A DNA stretch of 64,000 bases, taken from the NCBI GenBank assembly GCA_003577275.1, contig QEVO01000008.1:62001-126000 (forward strand). The letters are read 5' to 3'. The translations under genes and the position numbers were made by a program. This DNA comes from Pseudomonadota bacterium (GTDB taxonomy: Bacteria > Pseudomonadota > Alphaproteobacteria > Sphingomonadales > Govanellaceae). Positions 1 through 8,313 of this stretch are shown piece by piece. Within the stretch, counting starts at the first letter, position 1. Every line of letters starts with the position of its first letter. Under the pieces are notes generated by a model that was given only the letters and a program-made list of their open reading frames with translations, did not search any database and was not told the DNA's origin.

Positions 1-566
1 ACCAGCCCTTGCCGTTCCTTGCGGATGGAAAAATCCGCCGGCCGCGGCCGCAGCAACAGTCCCAGGATGACGCTGCTGCGCAGCCACAGGTTATCAATCA
101 AGTGCAACAACAGCATGTTTCCCGTGGCGCGGTAAATGGAGAAAAAGTACTCTTCGCTCTTATCCAGGGATTCCGGGCTCTCCCCTTTCTTTTCCAGCTC
201 TTCCAGTTCCTTCAGCACTTTCTTCACATGCGCCAGTTCGGTTTCGCTGATATTCATCGCCGCCAGTTCTGCGCCGTAGGGCTCAATCCTGAGCCGCACC
301 GCATAGAGATCTTCCAGTATTTCCTTGGTCAGTTCCGGCACCATGGCCTGGCGGTTGCGGGGATCGACGTCCAAGACGTTCTGGGCAATCAGGCGGCTTA
401 AGGCATCGCGTACAGGAGTGGAGCTGATGCCCAGCGCCTTGGCCAGGGTACGGGTGCGCAGGGTATCGCCAGGGCGAAGGCGACCGTCCCTGATGGCGCC
501 TTTGATCTTGTTATAGGCGATGTTGTGCAAGGCGTTGTAGTTGATTTTATCCAGACTTTCTTCCAC
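1..566 (-). CDS. GntR family transcriptional regulator with FCD domain, 3' end cut by window edge
   Basis: The reading frame is open from a GTG at 566 to the left edge (188 codons seen). Residues 10-75 form a winged helix with the typical GntR recognition segment (KALGISSTPVRDALSRL), and the following part (VRLRIEPYGAELAA) starts an FCD effector domain. A GGAGA ribosome site lies 8 bases before the GTG, and I found no better ATG. FCD-type GntR proteins usually bind small organic acids and repress a neighbouring catabolic operon. Its target is unknown because its downstream neighbours are outside the window. Its promoter probably lies in the inverted-repeat-rich gap at 567-850. The family call is firm; the ligand is unknown. 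Confidence 0.85.
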   Translation of the reverse strand, partial: MEESLDKINYNALHNIAYNKIKGAIRDGRLRPGDTLRTRTLAKALGISSTPVRDALSRLIAQNVLDVDPRNRQAMVPELTKEILEDLYAVRLRIEPYGAELAAMNISETELAHVKKVLKELEELEKKGESPESLDKSEEYFFSIYRATGNMLLLHLIDNLWLRSSVILGLLLRPRPADFSIRKERQGL

Positions 567-757
567 GATTAAGGTCTCCGATCTTCAAGCCCGCAAAGTA
601 GCCTGCGTCTTCATAATGTTTAGCCTACCACAAACCAAGTTAATTTTGATACAACAAGCAACAAATTTGCTATCAACAATGCGCTACTTAGCGCAATTTC
701 GCGCCCATTGCCGGTCTAAAGGTCGACAGAACTGGAAATACCCCATTCTGTCCGATA

Positions 758-778
758 AATACATATATATTATGTATT
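758..778. promoter_or_regulatory. Inverted repeat, possible GntR operator
   Basis: AATACATA and TATGTATT are perfect 8-base arms around a 5-base spacer. The repeat sits about 190 bases upstream of the GntR start at 566. ATGTAT/ATACAT half-sites are common for GntR/FCD regulators, so autoregulation is a reasonable guess, but the distance is long and no promoter boxes were assigned. Confidence 0.35.
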
Positions 779-805
779 ACATTTCTCCATAAACTGGAGA
801 AATGT
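779..805. terminator. Strong hairpin downstream of the amidase gene, possible terminator
   Basis: Perfect 11-base arms, ACATTTCTCCA and TGGAGAAATGT, surround the loop TAAAC. The hairpin starts about 46 bases past the amidase stop (851-853, minus strand). On the minus strand it is followed by AT-rich sequence, not a clean U-run, so it may be an inefficient terminator, an mRNA-end stabiliser or an operator. Confidence 0.45.
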
Positions 806-850
806 CGTGCCGCGGGCGGATTGGGTCAGCGGGTAAGGGCAGGCGAGTCC

Positions 851-2083
851 CTATCGGCTGATGGCTTGATCCAACACGGCATGGAGCAGAACATTGGCTC
901 CGGCGGTGAGATGGCCGGGGGTGGCGTCTTCCGACTCGTTGTGCGAAATGCCGCCGGCGCAGGGAATGAAGATCATGGCGGCGGGGGCCACCCTGGCGAG
1001 ATAGACGGAATCGTGCCCGGCGCCGCTGACCATATCCAGGGTTTCGTATCCCAGGCGATGGGCGGCGGTGGCAATGGACTTCAGGCATTCGGCGCTAAAG
1101 CGCACGGTGGGGGAGCGCCAGACCTCGGTCACGCTTGCCTGGCAGCGCGCTTGATCGGCGGCGTCGTTGACGAGGGAGCGAAACCGTCGATCCATGGCGT
1201 CCAGCGTGGTCTGGTCAGGATGCCTCAGGTCAACGGCAAGGCAGAGGTCGGCCGGCACCGTGTTGCGGACGCCGGGGCTGACGGCGATATCCCCGAAGGT
1301 GGCGCGCGCTCCTTCACCGTGCACCGCCGCCAGCGCATACGTGCCAGAGATAATATCCGGCAGGGCGCGGAACACATCCCGGCGGCGATCCATGGGGGTG
1401 GGGCCGGCGTGCACCGGTTCGCCTTTCAGCGCCACATCATACCACCGTATGCCCTGAACGCCGGTAACCCGTCCGATCGTAACGCCAGCCTTCTCCAAGA
1501 TGGGGCCTTGCTCGATATGCGCTTCAAATGCCGCCTTCAGCGGCCGGGCGCGGCAGGGATGCGGTCCGCGATAGCCGATGCGCTCCAGTTCGCTGCCCAG
1601 ACGAAGCCCTGCCTTATCGGTCAGCGCGTATGCCTCCTCAACGCTGAACACCCCGGCAAAAACGCCCGAACCGATCATGGCGGGATTGAACCGCGCCCCT
1701 TCTTCATTGGTCCATACCGCCACTTCCAGGGGGTGGTCGGTGGTGAGCCCGCACTCATTGAGTGTCTCGATCACCTCAAGACCGGCCAGGACGCCATAAA
1801 CGCCGTCAAACTTGCCGCCGGTGGGCTGGGTATCGAGATGCGATCCCATCAGCACCGGCGGCAGACGGTCATCGCTTCCGGCGCGCCGCGCAAAGATATT
1901 GCCCATCTCATCAATGGCGATGGCGCAACCCGCTGATCGCGCCCAGGACAGGAACAGATCGCGTCCCGCCTTATCTTCGTTCGTCAACGCCTGCCGATTG
2001 CAGCCGCCGTTGGCCGTGGCGCCGATGGCTGCCATTGCCATCAAGCGCCGCCATAACCGCTGGCCATTTACATGCTGGGCCAT
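851..2083 (-). CDS. Zn-dependent hydantoinase/carbamoylase family amidase (M20-like)
   Basis: The product (410 aa) belongs to the N-carbamoyl-amino-acid hydrolase / beta-ureidopropionase / allantoate amidohydrolase family, which cleaves a carbamoyl or related amide with a two-metal centre. Metal-ligand motifs are present: His82 in GSHLDT, Asp93 in GKFDG, Glu127-Glu128 in NEEGARF, His189 in AHIEQGP and His381 in GISHNESE. Length is normal (about 410). I chose ATG 2083 (MAQHVNGQRLW), which matches the usual family N-terminus and lies 7 bases after the TetR stop. An in-frame ATG at 2119 would overlap that gene. It is the last gene of an aminotransferase-TetR-amidase operon, so N-carbamoyl-beta-amino acids are plausible substrates. 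Substrate is not decided by sequence. Confidence 0.85.
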   Translation of the reverse strand: MAQHVNGQRLWRRLMAMAAIGATANGGCNRQALTNEDKAGRDLFLSWARSAGCAIAIDEMGNIFARRAGSDDRLPPVLMGSHLDTQPTGGKFDGVYGVLAGLEVIETLNECGLTTDHPLEVAVWTNEEGARFNPAMIGSGVFAGVFSVEEAYALTDKAGLRLGSELERIGYRGPHPCRARPLKAAFEAHIEQGPILEKAGVTIGRVTGVQGIRWYDVALKGEPVHAGPTPMDRRRDVFRALPDIISGTYALAAVHGEGARATFGDIAVSPGVRNTVPADLCLAVDLRHPDQTTLDAMDRRFRSLVNDAADQARCQASVTEVWRSPTVRFSAECLKSIATAAHRLGYETLDMVSGAGHDSVYLARVAPAAMIFIPCAGGISHNESEDATPGHLTAGANVLLHAVLDQAISR

Positions 2084-2090
2084 GGACGTT

Positions 2091-2789
2091 TTATTCCGCC
2101 GCCGCCAGCAGGAGGCCATGGACCGTATCCGGCGCGCCGCGTCGCTTCAGCACATCGGGAATATAGCAGCTCAGATAGGCTTTGCCGGCGCGTTGCGCCT
2201 CGCCGATGGCATGCGCCGTGACATGGCCGTGCTCGATTACCGACAACGTAAATATGAGGTCGACGATTTCCACATAAAGGTAAAATACTTCCTGCTTGTT
2301 GGGAATTTCCGGGAGATGAAAATAGGTGGAAAAGGCGGATTCGATCACATGCGCCAGGCGACGGTCATTGGCGCGGTCCGCCATCTTGATTTCAGGTGGC
2401 GTCTTGCCGCCAAAAATGATCCGACGCGCCGCCGGATTGTTTTCAACCAAGGCGGCGCCGCGGTCGATCTGTTGATCCACGATGTCTTTCCACGACGAAA
2501 TAGACGCGCCAGCGAAGGGCTTGTTCATTTCCAGCACATAGAGATTCCCGAATTCCTGAGCCAGGGCGGCGCAGATGGAAAGCTTGCTGGGAAAGAAATG
2601 ATACAGCGATCCTATGGGTACGTCGGCATGGGCGGCCAGGTCGCCATAGGAGATATCGTCATATGGCGTATTGGCGAACAACTCGGTCACCGCCGTCAAG
2701 ATTTTTTCCCGCCGCGCCAGGCCGCGGGCCTGCGGCGCGCTTTTGCGCCGCCGTCGTTTCCTGGGGGATGTATCCGGGGTGGTGGTCAT
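2091..2789 (-). CDS. TetR/AcrR family transcriptional regulator
   Basis: The protein (232 aa) begins with a basic tail (KRRRRKSAPQAR), followed by a TetR helix-turn-helix at about residues 27-75 (REKILTAVTELF ... VPIGSLYHFFPSK). The C-terminal ligand domain is unassigned. It sits between the aminotransferase (ends 2832) and the amidase (starts 2083) on the same strand, 42 and 7 bases away, so it is probably co-transcribed and controls its own operon. A 9-base-arm inverted repeat at 4252-4278 before the aminotransferase is a candidate operator. Confidence 0.9.
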   Translation of the reverse strand: MTTTPDTSPRKRRRRKSAPQARGLARREKILTAVTELFANTPYDDISYGDLAAHADVPIGSLYHFFPSKLSICAALAQEFGNLYVLEMNKPFAGASISSWKDIVDQQIDRGAALVENNPAARRIIFGGKTPPEIKMADRANDRRLAHVIESAFSTYFHLPEIPNKQEVFYLYVEIVDLIFTLSVIEHGHVTAHAIGEAQRAGKAYLSCYIPDVLKRRGAPDTVHGLLLAAAE

Positions 2790-2831
2790 AGCGCCAACTC
2801 CTCATCCGAAGTTGTTATGATCGATCCGATC

Positions 2832-4202
2832 TCATGCAATGGCAAATTGTTGAGCCGCAGCATCCAATATCGCACGGGTTTCATCAATCAGCGTATCCAC
2901 TTGCTGGTGCGTGATGATCAAGGGTGGGCTGAATTCCAGAACATCACGGATGGCGCGAATGATGACGCCGCGCTCAAAGGCCAGGTTCATGCAAAAAGCG
3001 CCCACCTTCAGCGTCGGATCAAACAGGGTGCGCGCGGCCTTGTTCCTCGCCAACTCGACGCCGCCCAGCAAACCGACGCCACGCACCTCGCCCACCAGCG
3101 GGTGATCGCTTAGCGAGCGCAGCTTGTGCTGAAAATAGGGACCGATATCGTCCCGCACCCGCGCAACCAGATTTTCTTCTTCCATGATGCGGATATTCTC
3201 CAAGGCGGTGGCACAGGAAACCGGGTGCCCGGAATAGGTATAGCCATGGGCGAATTCGCCGCCATCGGCAAGGACGCGGTAAACATCATCGGACAACACC
3301 ATGGCCGAGATGGGCGCATAACCTGATGATAATCCCTTGGCGATGGTCATGATGTCGGGCGCAATGCCAAGGGTCTGGCTGCCGAACCACGCGCCGGTGC
3401 GACCGAAGCCGCAAATCACTTCATCGGCGATGAGCAGAATGCCGTAGTTGCGGCAGATGCGCTGAACTTCCGGCCAGTAGGTCGCCGGCGGCACAATGAC
3501 GCCGCCCGCGCCCATCACCGGTTCGCCGATGAAAGCCGCAACGTTGTCTGGTCCTATCTCCAAAATCTTTTTTTCCAATGCTTCTGCCGCGACCAGACCG
3601 AAGTCGTCCGGCGTCAGGTCACCGCCAAAGACGTACCAGTAGGGCGGCATGATATGCTCAAAGCCGGGCAATAACGTATCGCCGAGCGCATGCATGTTCT
3701 TCCAGCCGCCCAGGCTTGCGCCGGTCAGCGTGCTGCCATGGTAGGCATGCAGGCGACTGATGAAAACGCGTCGCTTGGGCTGTCCCAATGTCCGCCAATA
3801 ATGCCAAACCGTGCGCACGATGCTGTCATTGGCGTCCGATCCGGAATTGCCGAAGAAGACATGGTTGAGCTTGCCCGGCGTCAGGTCGGCGATACGCGCG
3901 GCCAGTTCAGCCTGGGTCGGCGTTGCGGTCATGAAAAAGGCGTTGTAGTAGGCCAGCTCCTCGGCCTGCCGCGCCATGGCCTGGGCCAGACTGGCGCGGC
4001 CATACCCCACATTGACGCACCACAGCCCGGCCATGCCGTCCAGATAGCGCTTGCCGTCCACATCCCACAAATAGACCCCATCCCCCTTGCACAGAATGCG
4101 CGCGCCATCCCGCGCCAGGACGGCAGGATCCGTAAAGGGATGGAGGTGATGCCGGGCGTCAAGCCGCTGCCAGTCGGCCGTGCTGCGATTATGATAGGCC
4201 AT
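2832..4202 (-). CDS. Class III (omega) aminotransferase, PLP-dependent
   Basis: The protein (456 aa) has normal length and motifs for an omega-amino acid:pyruvate / putrescine-type transaminase. Visible features are the phosphate-binding region FFGNSGSDAND (117-126), Tyr154-His155 (HAYHGST), the PLP aspartate in ADEVICGFGRTG (259-270), Lys289 (IAKG) as the Schiff-base residue, and GYTYSGHP near residue 320. The enzyme would move an amino group from a terminal amine or beta-amino acid to pyruvate in the cytoplasm. Being in an operon with a carbamoylase-type amidase, it could act on the beta-amino acid that enzyme releases (for example beta-alanine). That link is inference. Confidence 0.88.
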   Translation of the reverse strand: MAYHNRSTADWQRLDARHHLHPFTDPAVLARDGARILCKGDGVYLWDVDGKRYLDGMAGLWCVNVGYGRASLAQAMARQAEELAYYNAFFMTATPTQAELAARIADLTPGKLNHVFFGNSGSDANDSIVRTVWHYWRTLGQPKRRVFISRLHAYHGSTLTGASLGGWKNMHALGDTLLPGFEHIMPPYWYVFGGDLTPDDFGLVAAEALEKKILEIGPDNVAAFIGEPVMGAGGVIVPPATYWPEVQRICRNYGILLIADEVICGFGRTGAWFGSQTLGIAPDIMTIAKGLSSGYAPISAMVLSDDVYRVLADGGEFAHGYTYSGHPVSCATALENIRIMEEENLVARVRDDIGPYFQHKLRSLSDHPLVGEVRGVGLLGGVELARNKAARTLFDPTLKVGAFCMNLAFERGVIIRAIRDVLEFSPPLIITHQQVDTLIDETRAILDAAAQQFAIA

Positions 4203-4639
4203 GGACGTGTCCTTGAATTTAGAGTTTCCGGCCTCGCCCGATGGGTGAGGCAGATATATATTAAATTCGTATATATCTTATTTTTAAATACCCGGCCAGG
4301 CAATATCAAGACTTTTCGAGGGCCGGAAAAGCGCCACAAATTTGAGTATAGTATTGGGCAATAAAACAATAATATGAGGATACATCCCAGATGTAAGCGG
4401 ACATGGCGAAGGCTGGATGGGATATATTTAAGTGAAAAAAATCGTAAAATATCGATCTATCAGTAACTGGGGACAGCTCGCCTGAAGGGCCGGGGCTGGG
4501 AAATCGGCAAGCATGACTAACGGGCGGTGGCTGAGGATCGATTGGCCGACATCAATGGAGAACGTTGACGCCGGCTGGCGAATCTCGTTCGTTGTTTAAT
4601 CTGACGCAGGCGGGCCAAAAGGTTGGATGCCGCAAAACC
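4203..4639. other. Intergenic region, 437 bases, promoter side of aminotransferase operon
   Basis: This AT-rich stretch lies between the start of the aminotransferase (leftward) and the 3' end of the mutarotase (also leftward). It holds the 4252-4278 inverted repeat, described separately. I see no credible small gene, RNA gene or clean terminator in the rest. Confidence 0.6.
4252..4278. promoter_or_regulatory. Perfect inverted repeat before aminotransferase operon
   Basis: AGATATATA and TATATATCT are perfect 9-base arms with a 9-base spacer, 50 bases upstream of the aminotransferase start codon. Position and symmetry fit an operator for the TetR protein encoded by the next gene. The high AT content makes a chance palindrome more likely than usual. 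Confidence 0.45.
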
Positions 4640-4963
4640 TTAAGCCATATAAAAAACTGGCTCCATGACCGCCCACCATTCTCCTTCTTGGCGCGTCGCC
4701 AGCGGTTCCTGGCAGGGGCCGCATACCGCATACCACTTTTTCATGGCCGGCTCCTTGCCCATCTTGGCAAAATCCTCTTCCAGGTTGGCGCCGCTATACT
4801 CCAGATACCCGAACAGCAGGTTGTCTTTGAGGAAAATGCTGTAGTTGGAGATGTGGTATTTATGCAGGATATCCAGCACTTCAGGCCATACGGCGGCATG
4901 CAGCTTCTTATATTCTTGAACTTTGTCTTGCTTGATGCCGATGACCATACCGCAGCGTTGCAT
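4640..4963 (-). CDS. rhaM: L-rhamnose/L-fucose mutarotase family protein
   Basis: The protein (107 aa) matches the RhaM/YiiL family, small dimeric enzymes that interconvert alpha and beta anomers of 6-deoxyhexoses. His22 (in KKLHAAVWPE) is at the position of the catalytic His of E. coli RhaM, and the family C-terminal signature VFYM ends the protein. The enzyme feeds the sugar form needed by the dehydrogenase of an oxidative 6-deoxyhexose pathway. It lies beside the IclR regulator and the dehydratase, dehydrogenase and lactonase genes further on. Rhamnose versus fucose preference cannot be read from the sequence, so the symbol marks the family only. Confidence 0.85.
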   Translation of the reverse strand: MQRCGMVIGIKQDKVQEYKKLHAAVWPEVLDILHKYHISNYSIFLKDNLLFGYLEYSGANLEEDFAKMGKEPAMKKWYAVCGPCQEPLATRQEGEWWAVMEPVFYMA

Positions 4964-4990
4964 GCGACCATCTCCCGTTAAAATCAGGGC

Positions 4991-5006
4991 GAAATGATAT
5001 CATTTC
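4991..5006. promoter_or_regulatory. Perfect 16-base palindrome upstream of mutarotase gene
   Basis: GAAATGATATCATTTC is self-complementary over all 16 bases and lies 28 bases upstream of the mutarotase start. A second AT-rich symmetric segment (AAAATTAATTTT, 5021-5032) follows. The A-run/T-run symmetry resembles the elements at 5911-5925 and 11022-11040, which suggests one common regulator, probably the IclR protein. Confidence 0.5.
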
Positions 5007-5085
5007 ATTGTTTTATTTACAAAATTAATTTTTATATATAATAGAATATTGAGACTTCAGGAGATATGGCAATTCGCCGACATGC

Positions 5086-5886
5086 TCACGCCAAGCGCGC
5101 GCCGATGGCCGCCGACAGCTTTTGCGCCGCCTCGCGCAACGCTTCCCTGGCGTCGTCGATTTTCGGCGCCGTTCGATCGATCCGCCTAAGATAGGGCACC
5201 GCCAGGGCAGCCACGGCCTTACCCGTGAAATCCAGCACCGGAAAAGATAGATTGCGCACGCCCTGCACCTGCTGACTGTCGGATTCTTCATAGCCGCGTT
5301 TGCGGATCTGCTTGAAGCGGGATTCCAGGTCTTCGAAGGCCGGCGACTGTCGTGACGGCGTTATCTGTTCGGATAAAATGCGCTTGCGTTCCTCGTCTGT
5401 CTGGAAGGCCAGGATCACCAAGCCCGATGCAGTGCGCAACAGGTCCAGTTGCGCCCCCATGCGTACCGAAAAGCCGATGCTGCCAGGGTTGTCCACTTGC
5501 GCCACCACCAGCATGCGATCTTCATGGCACACGGAGAGATGGCATGATTGGTCGATCCGGCGCACAATGTTGGTCATCAGCGGCAGCGCTTCATTGATCA
5601 AGCGCCGCATCGGCGGGTGGCGATGGGACAATTCAAACAGCTTCAGCGTTAGGGTATAGACATCCGCCGGCTTATGGAGGGTGACATAGCCCCTTTCCTG
5701 CAGGCAGGTCAGCATGCGAAAGATTTCGCTGACTGATCTTTTCAGCGCGGCGGCGATCTCTCCTTGCGTCAATCCATCCGACTGGTCCGCCAATAACTCT
5801 ATGATATCCAGACCTTTTTCTAAAGCGGGCGCGCGGTACTGCGGCCGCGCGGCGGCGGTTTTAGCGGTCTTACGTGGTCTGGCCAT
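5086..5886 (-). CDS. IclR family transcriptional regulator
   Basis: The protein (266 aa) has an N-terminal IclR winged helix (residues 20-80: ALEKGLDIIELLADQSDGL ... SVSEIFRMLTCLQERGYV) and a GAF-like effector domain (about 100-262), of usual length. IclR-type repressors commonly respond to sugar acids. It is divergent from the enolase-superfamily dehydratase at 6042 and next to the mutarotase. Palindromes in both flanking promoters make it the likely regulator of the 6-deoxyhexose cluster. The effector could be the aldonate or its 2-keto-3-deoxy product, which is inference. Confidence 0.9.
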   Translation of the reverse strand: MARPRKTAKTAAARPQYRAPALEKGLDIIELLADQSDGLTQGEIAAALKRSVSEIFRMLTCLQERGYVTLHKPADVYTLTLKLFELSHRHPPMRRLINEALPLMTNIVRRIDQSCHLSVCHEDRMLVVAQVDNPGSIGFSVRMGAQLDLLRTASGLVILAFQTDEERKRILSEQITPSRQSPAFEDLESRFKQIRKRGYEESDSQQVQGVRNLSFPVLDFTGKAVAALAVPYLRRIDRTAPKIDDAREALREAAQKLSAAIGARLA

Positions 5887-5910
5887 GTCTGGTCCTCTTT
5901 ATTTTATATA

Positions 5911-5925
5911 AGAAAATCATTTTCT
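5911..5925. promoter_or_regulatory. Odd palindrome AGAAAAT-C-ATTTTCT between iclR and dehydratase
   Basis: This is a perfect 15-base palindrome centred on C, nested in a wider A/T symmetric block (TTATA on both sides, 5902-5933). It lies 25 bases upstream of the IclR start, so it is well placed for autorepression. The half-sites resemble IclR/KdgR-type operators. Confidence 0.55.
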
Positions 5926-5963
5926 CTTATAAAAATTTCATGATAGGCTGCCTGGGCGGCCAT

Positions 5964-5979
5964 CCTCTCATAAGAGAGG
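5964..5979. repeat. Hairpin CCTCTC-ATAA-GAGAGG
   Basis: Perfect 6-base arms surround a 4-base loop, directly before the 20-base palindrome and about 63 bases upstream of the dehydratase start. It may form in the 5' leader of the dehydratase mRNA or extend the operator. No function can be assigned from sequence. Confidence 0.35.
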
Positions 5980-5980
5980 T

Positions 5981-6000
5981 GTTTTTCATATATGAAAAAC
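5981..6000. promoter_or_regulatory. Perfect 20-base palindrome upstream of dehydratase
   Basis: GTTTTTCATATATGAAAAAC is self-complementary over its whole length and lies 41 bases before the dehydratase ATG. A full 20-base palindrome is unlikely by chance even in AT-rich DNA. It is a strong candidate operator for IclR, separate from the element at 5911-5925. Confidence 0.6.
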
Positions 6001-6041
6001 CACGAAAGGCAAATCATCCGCCGCTGTTGGGAACGGGACAA

Positions 6042-7148
6042 ATGCGTATCAAGGATGTTGAGATAAGGCTCTGCCGTTTGCAGGAACCGCCGATGGCAGC
6101 CTCGGAAATGCGGGGCGGGGTGAAGTCCGACCTTGAATTTCTGGTGCTGACCGTAAAGACCGATGAAGGGCTTGAGGCATCGACATTCGGATTTGCCGGT
6201 CGGGGTGCCCGCATGGCGGGTGAGATTGCCGCCTCGGCCCTCAAGCCGTTTTTTCTCGGCCGCGACCCGCTGTTTCGCGAACAGCACTGGCATGACTACC
6301 GCATGGCGGATCGCTGGTGGAACCACGTGCCGATGTATTCTTACGGGCCATTTGATATTGCCTGCTGGCTCATTGGCGCTCTTTCAGCCAACCAGCCGCT
6401 TTATAAATACTTAGGCGCCTATCGCGATCGGGTACCGGTTTACGCCAGTTCGCTGTTGCTCAAGTCGCCGGCCGATTACGCACAGCAGGCAAGGGAGATC
6501 CAGGCGCGCGGCTGGAAGGGGTATAAGCTGCATCCGCCGGGCGACGTGGCGTTCGACTTGGAAGCCTATCGAGCTTGCCGCGAGGCGGTAGGCCCGGATT
6601 TCAAATTGATGAGCGATCCGGTGGCCGCTTACACTTTCGAACAGGCGCTAAAAATCGGCCGTGAACTGGAAAAACTGGATTATTACTGGTTTGAAGAACC
6701 GCTTTACGACGAGTCGCATCACACCTTGCGCGAGTTGACGCGTACGCTCGATATTCCCATTTGCGGCGCAGAGGTTCTCACCAAGCACCCCTACAGCGTC
6801 GCCGAGTGCATATCGGGACGAGTCTTTGATATTGTGCGCGCCGACGTATCCTGGAGCGGCGGCGTCACGGCGGTGATGAAAACGGCGCACTTGGCGGAAG
6901 CCTTTGGCGTTCAGTGTGAAATTCACACCACCATTTATCATCCGCTGGAGCTGGTGAACTTGCATTGCTGCGCGGCGGTGAAGAACAGCGAATTTTTTGA
7001 GCTTTTGGTGCCGGATACGCATTATGCTTTTGGTTTGAAAGAACCGATCCGCATCGAGGATGGGTACGCAATCCTGCCTGATAAACCTGGCCTCGGTATC
7101 GATCTTGATTGGGATATTATCGACAATTGCACCTTCGATATGCTGTAA
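6042..7148 (+). CDS. Enolase superfamily (mandelate racemase type) sugar-acid dehydratase
   Basis: The protein (368 aa) has an MR/MLE capping domain (1-125) and a barrel with Lys162-x-His164 (GYKLH), metal ligands Asp192, Glu218 and Glu244, and a His295/Asp268 dyad, as in acid-sugar dehydratases. The reaction is likely aldonate to 2-keto-3-deoxyaldonate plus water, with Mg2+. ATG 6042 (MRIKDVEI) follows a GGGAACGGGA ribosome site and gives the usual N-terminus. Upstream in-frame starts would run through the palindromic promoter. Next to a mutarotase, lactonase and sugar dehydrogenase it fits L-fuconate or L-rhamnonate dehydratase. It is shorter than FucD (about 440 aa), so the exact substrate is open. 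Confidence 0.8.
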   Translation: MRIKDVEIRLCRLQEPPMAASEMRGGVKSDLEFLVLTVKTDEGLEASTFGFAGRGARMAGEIAASALKPFFLGRDPLFREQHWHDYRMADRWWNHVPMYSYGPFDIACWLIGALSANQPLYKYLGAYRDRVPVYASSLLLKSPADYAQQAREIQARGWKGYKLHPPGDVAFDLEAYRACREAVGPDFKLMSDPVAAYTFEQALKIGRELEKLDYYWFEEPLYDESHHTLRELTRTLDIPICGAEVLTKHPYSVAECISGRVFDIVRADVSWSGGVTAVMKTAHLAEAFGVQCEIHTTIYHPLELVNLHCCAAVKNSEFFELLVPDTHYAFGLKEPIRIEDGYAILPDKPGLGIDLDWDIIDNCTFDML

Positions 7149-7188
7149 GTAGCGCTATCGAAAAAAGGATGATAGAGGGTTAGAAGAC

Positions 7189-8280
7189 ATGAGCGACAAC
7201 TCTCCGTCCATAGACCTATTCACGCCAATCAAGCTTGGGCCTTATCAATTGCCCAATCGCATCGTCATGGCGCCCATGACGCGCAGCCGCGCCAGCGATG
7301 ACTTTGTTCCGCAGGAAATCAGCGCCACCTATTATACGCAACGCGCCTCCGCCGGCCTGATCATCACCGAAGCGTCTCAAGTCTCGCCCCAAGGGGCCGG
7401 CTATCCCTGTACCCCGGGGATTTACAACAAAGAACAAATCATAGGCTGGCAGCGAATTACGCGGGCGGTACACGAGCGGGGCGGTCGCATCTTTATGCAG
7501 CTCTGGCATGGCGGGCGGATTTCTCATCCGTCGATCCAGCCCGATGGCCTGCTGCCGGTAGCGCCGTCGGCCATTGCGGCGGATGGCAGCATCATGACGC
7601 GCACCGGCATGCAGCCTTATGTCGTGCCGCGCGCGCTGGAGACGGCGGAAATTCCCGACATCATCGATCAATTCCGCCATGCTGCCTCATGCGCGCTGGC
7701 CGCAGGTTTCGATGGCGTCGAGCTGCACGCGGCCAACGGCTATCTGTTGGATCAATTCATCCGCGACGGCTCCAACCGGCGCACCGATGCCTATGGCGGA
7801 TCTATTGAGAATCGGGCGCGGCTGCTGTTGGAGGTAACGGAAGCCGTTGTCGGCGTGTGGGGCGGTAATCGTGTCGGCGTGCGTATCTCTCCCCTGGTGA
7901 ACGTTCATAGCGTGCGGGATTCCGATCCCGAGGCGACATTCACCTATATCGCCCGCCAGCTCAATCGCTTTTCTCTTGCCTATTTGCATGTCTTTGAAAG
8001 CAGCATACTGCCGTCGGTTCCCGCCGTGACGGTCGAGTTTGGAAATTTGCGTCAGGCTTTTACGGGGGCCTATATGGCGAACGGCGGCTATGACGTGAAA
8101 AAAGCAAACGACGTCTTGGCTTCGGGGCGAGCGGACATGATCTCGTTCGCCACCGCTTTTATCGCCAACCCTGATTTACCAGAACGATTGGCGCGCAACG
8201 TCCCGCTAGCAGTTGCCGATAAAGACACCTTCTATCAAGGCGGGGCGCGGGGATACATCGATTATCCATCGCTTTCTTAA
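7189..8280 (+). CDS. Old yellow enzyme family NADH:flavin oxidoreductase
   Basis: The protein (363 aa) is a full-length FMN-dependent OYE of the NemA type. Thr31 (APMTRSR) contacts FMN, His180-x-x-Asn183 (LHAAN) binds the carbonyl oxygen, Tyr185 is the usual proton donor, and RRTDAYGGSIENR (197-209) is the phosphate-site signature. Such enzymes reduce activated C=C bonds with NAD(P)H. It lies 40 bases after the dehydratase and 33 before an SDR on the same strand, so it is probably co-transcribed. An ene-reductase is not part of the known L-fucose pathway, so either the sugar is modified or the gene is a passenger. Confidence 0.88.
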   Translation: MSDNSPSIDLFTPIKLGPYQLPNRIVMAPMTRSRASDDFVPQEISATYYTQRASAGLIITEASQVSPQGAGYPCTPGIYNKEQIIGWQRITRAVHERGGRIFMQLWHGGRISHPSIQPDGLLPVAPSAIAADGSIMTRTGMQPYVVPRALETAEIPDIIDQFRHAASCALAAGFDGVELHAANGYLLDQFIRDGSNRRTDAYGGSIENRARLLLEVTEAVVGVWGGNRVGVRISPLVNVHSVRDSDPEATFTYIARQLNRFSLAYLHVFESSILPSVPAVTVEFGNLRQAFTGAYMANGGYDVKKANDVLASGRADMISFATAFIANPDLPERLARNVPLAVADKDTFYQGGARGYIDYPSLS

Positions 8281-8313
8281 GCAACGCAAATAATACATGG
8301 GAATCATCAGGCC

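Noticed and set aside
821..3113. Long plus-strand open frames (821-1936 and 1812-3113)
   Set aside because: They mirror the conserved minus-strand amidase, TetR and aminotransferase genes and show no recognisable domains.
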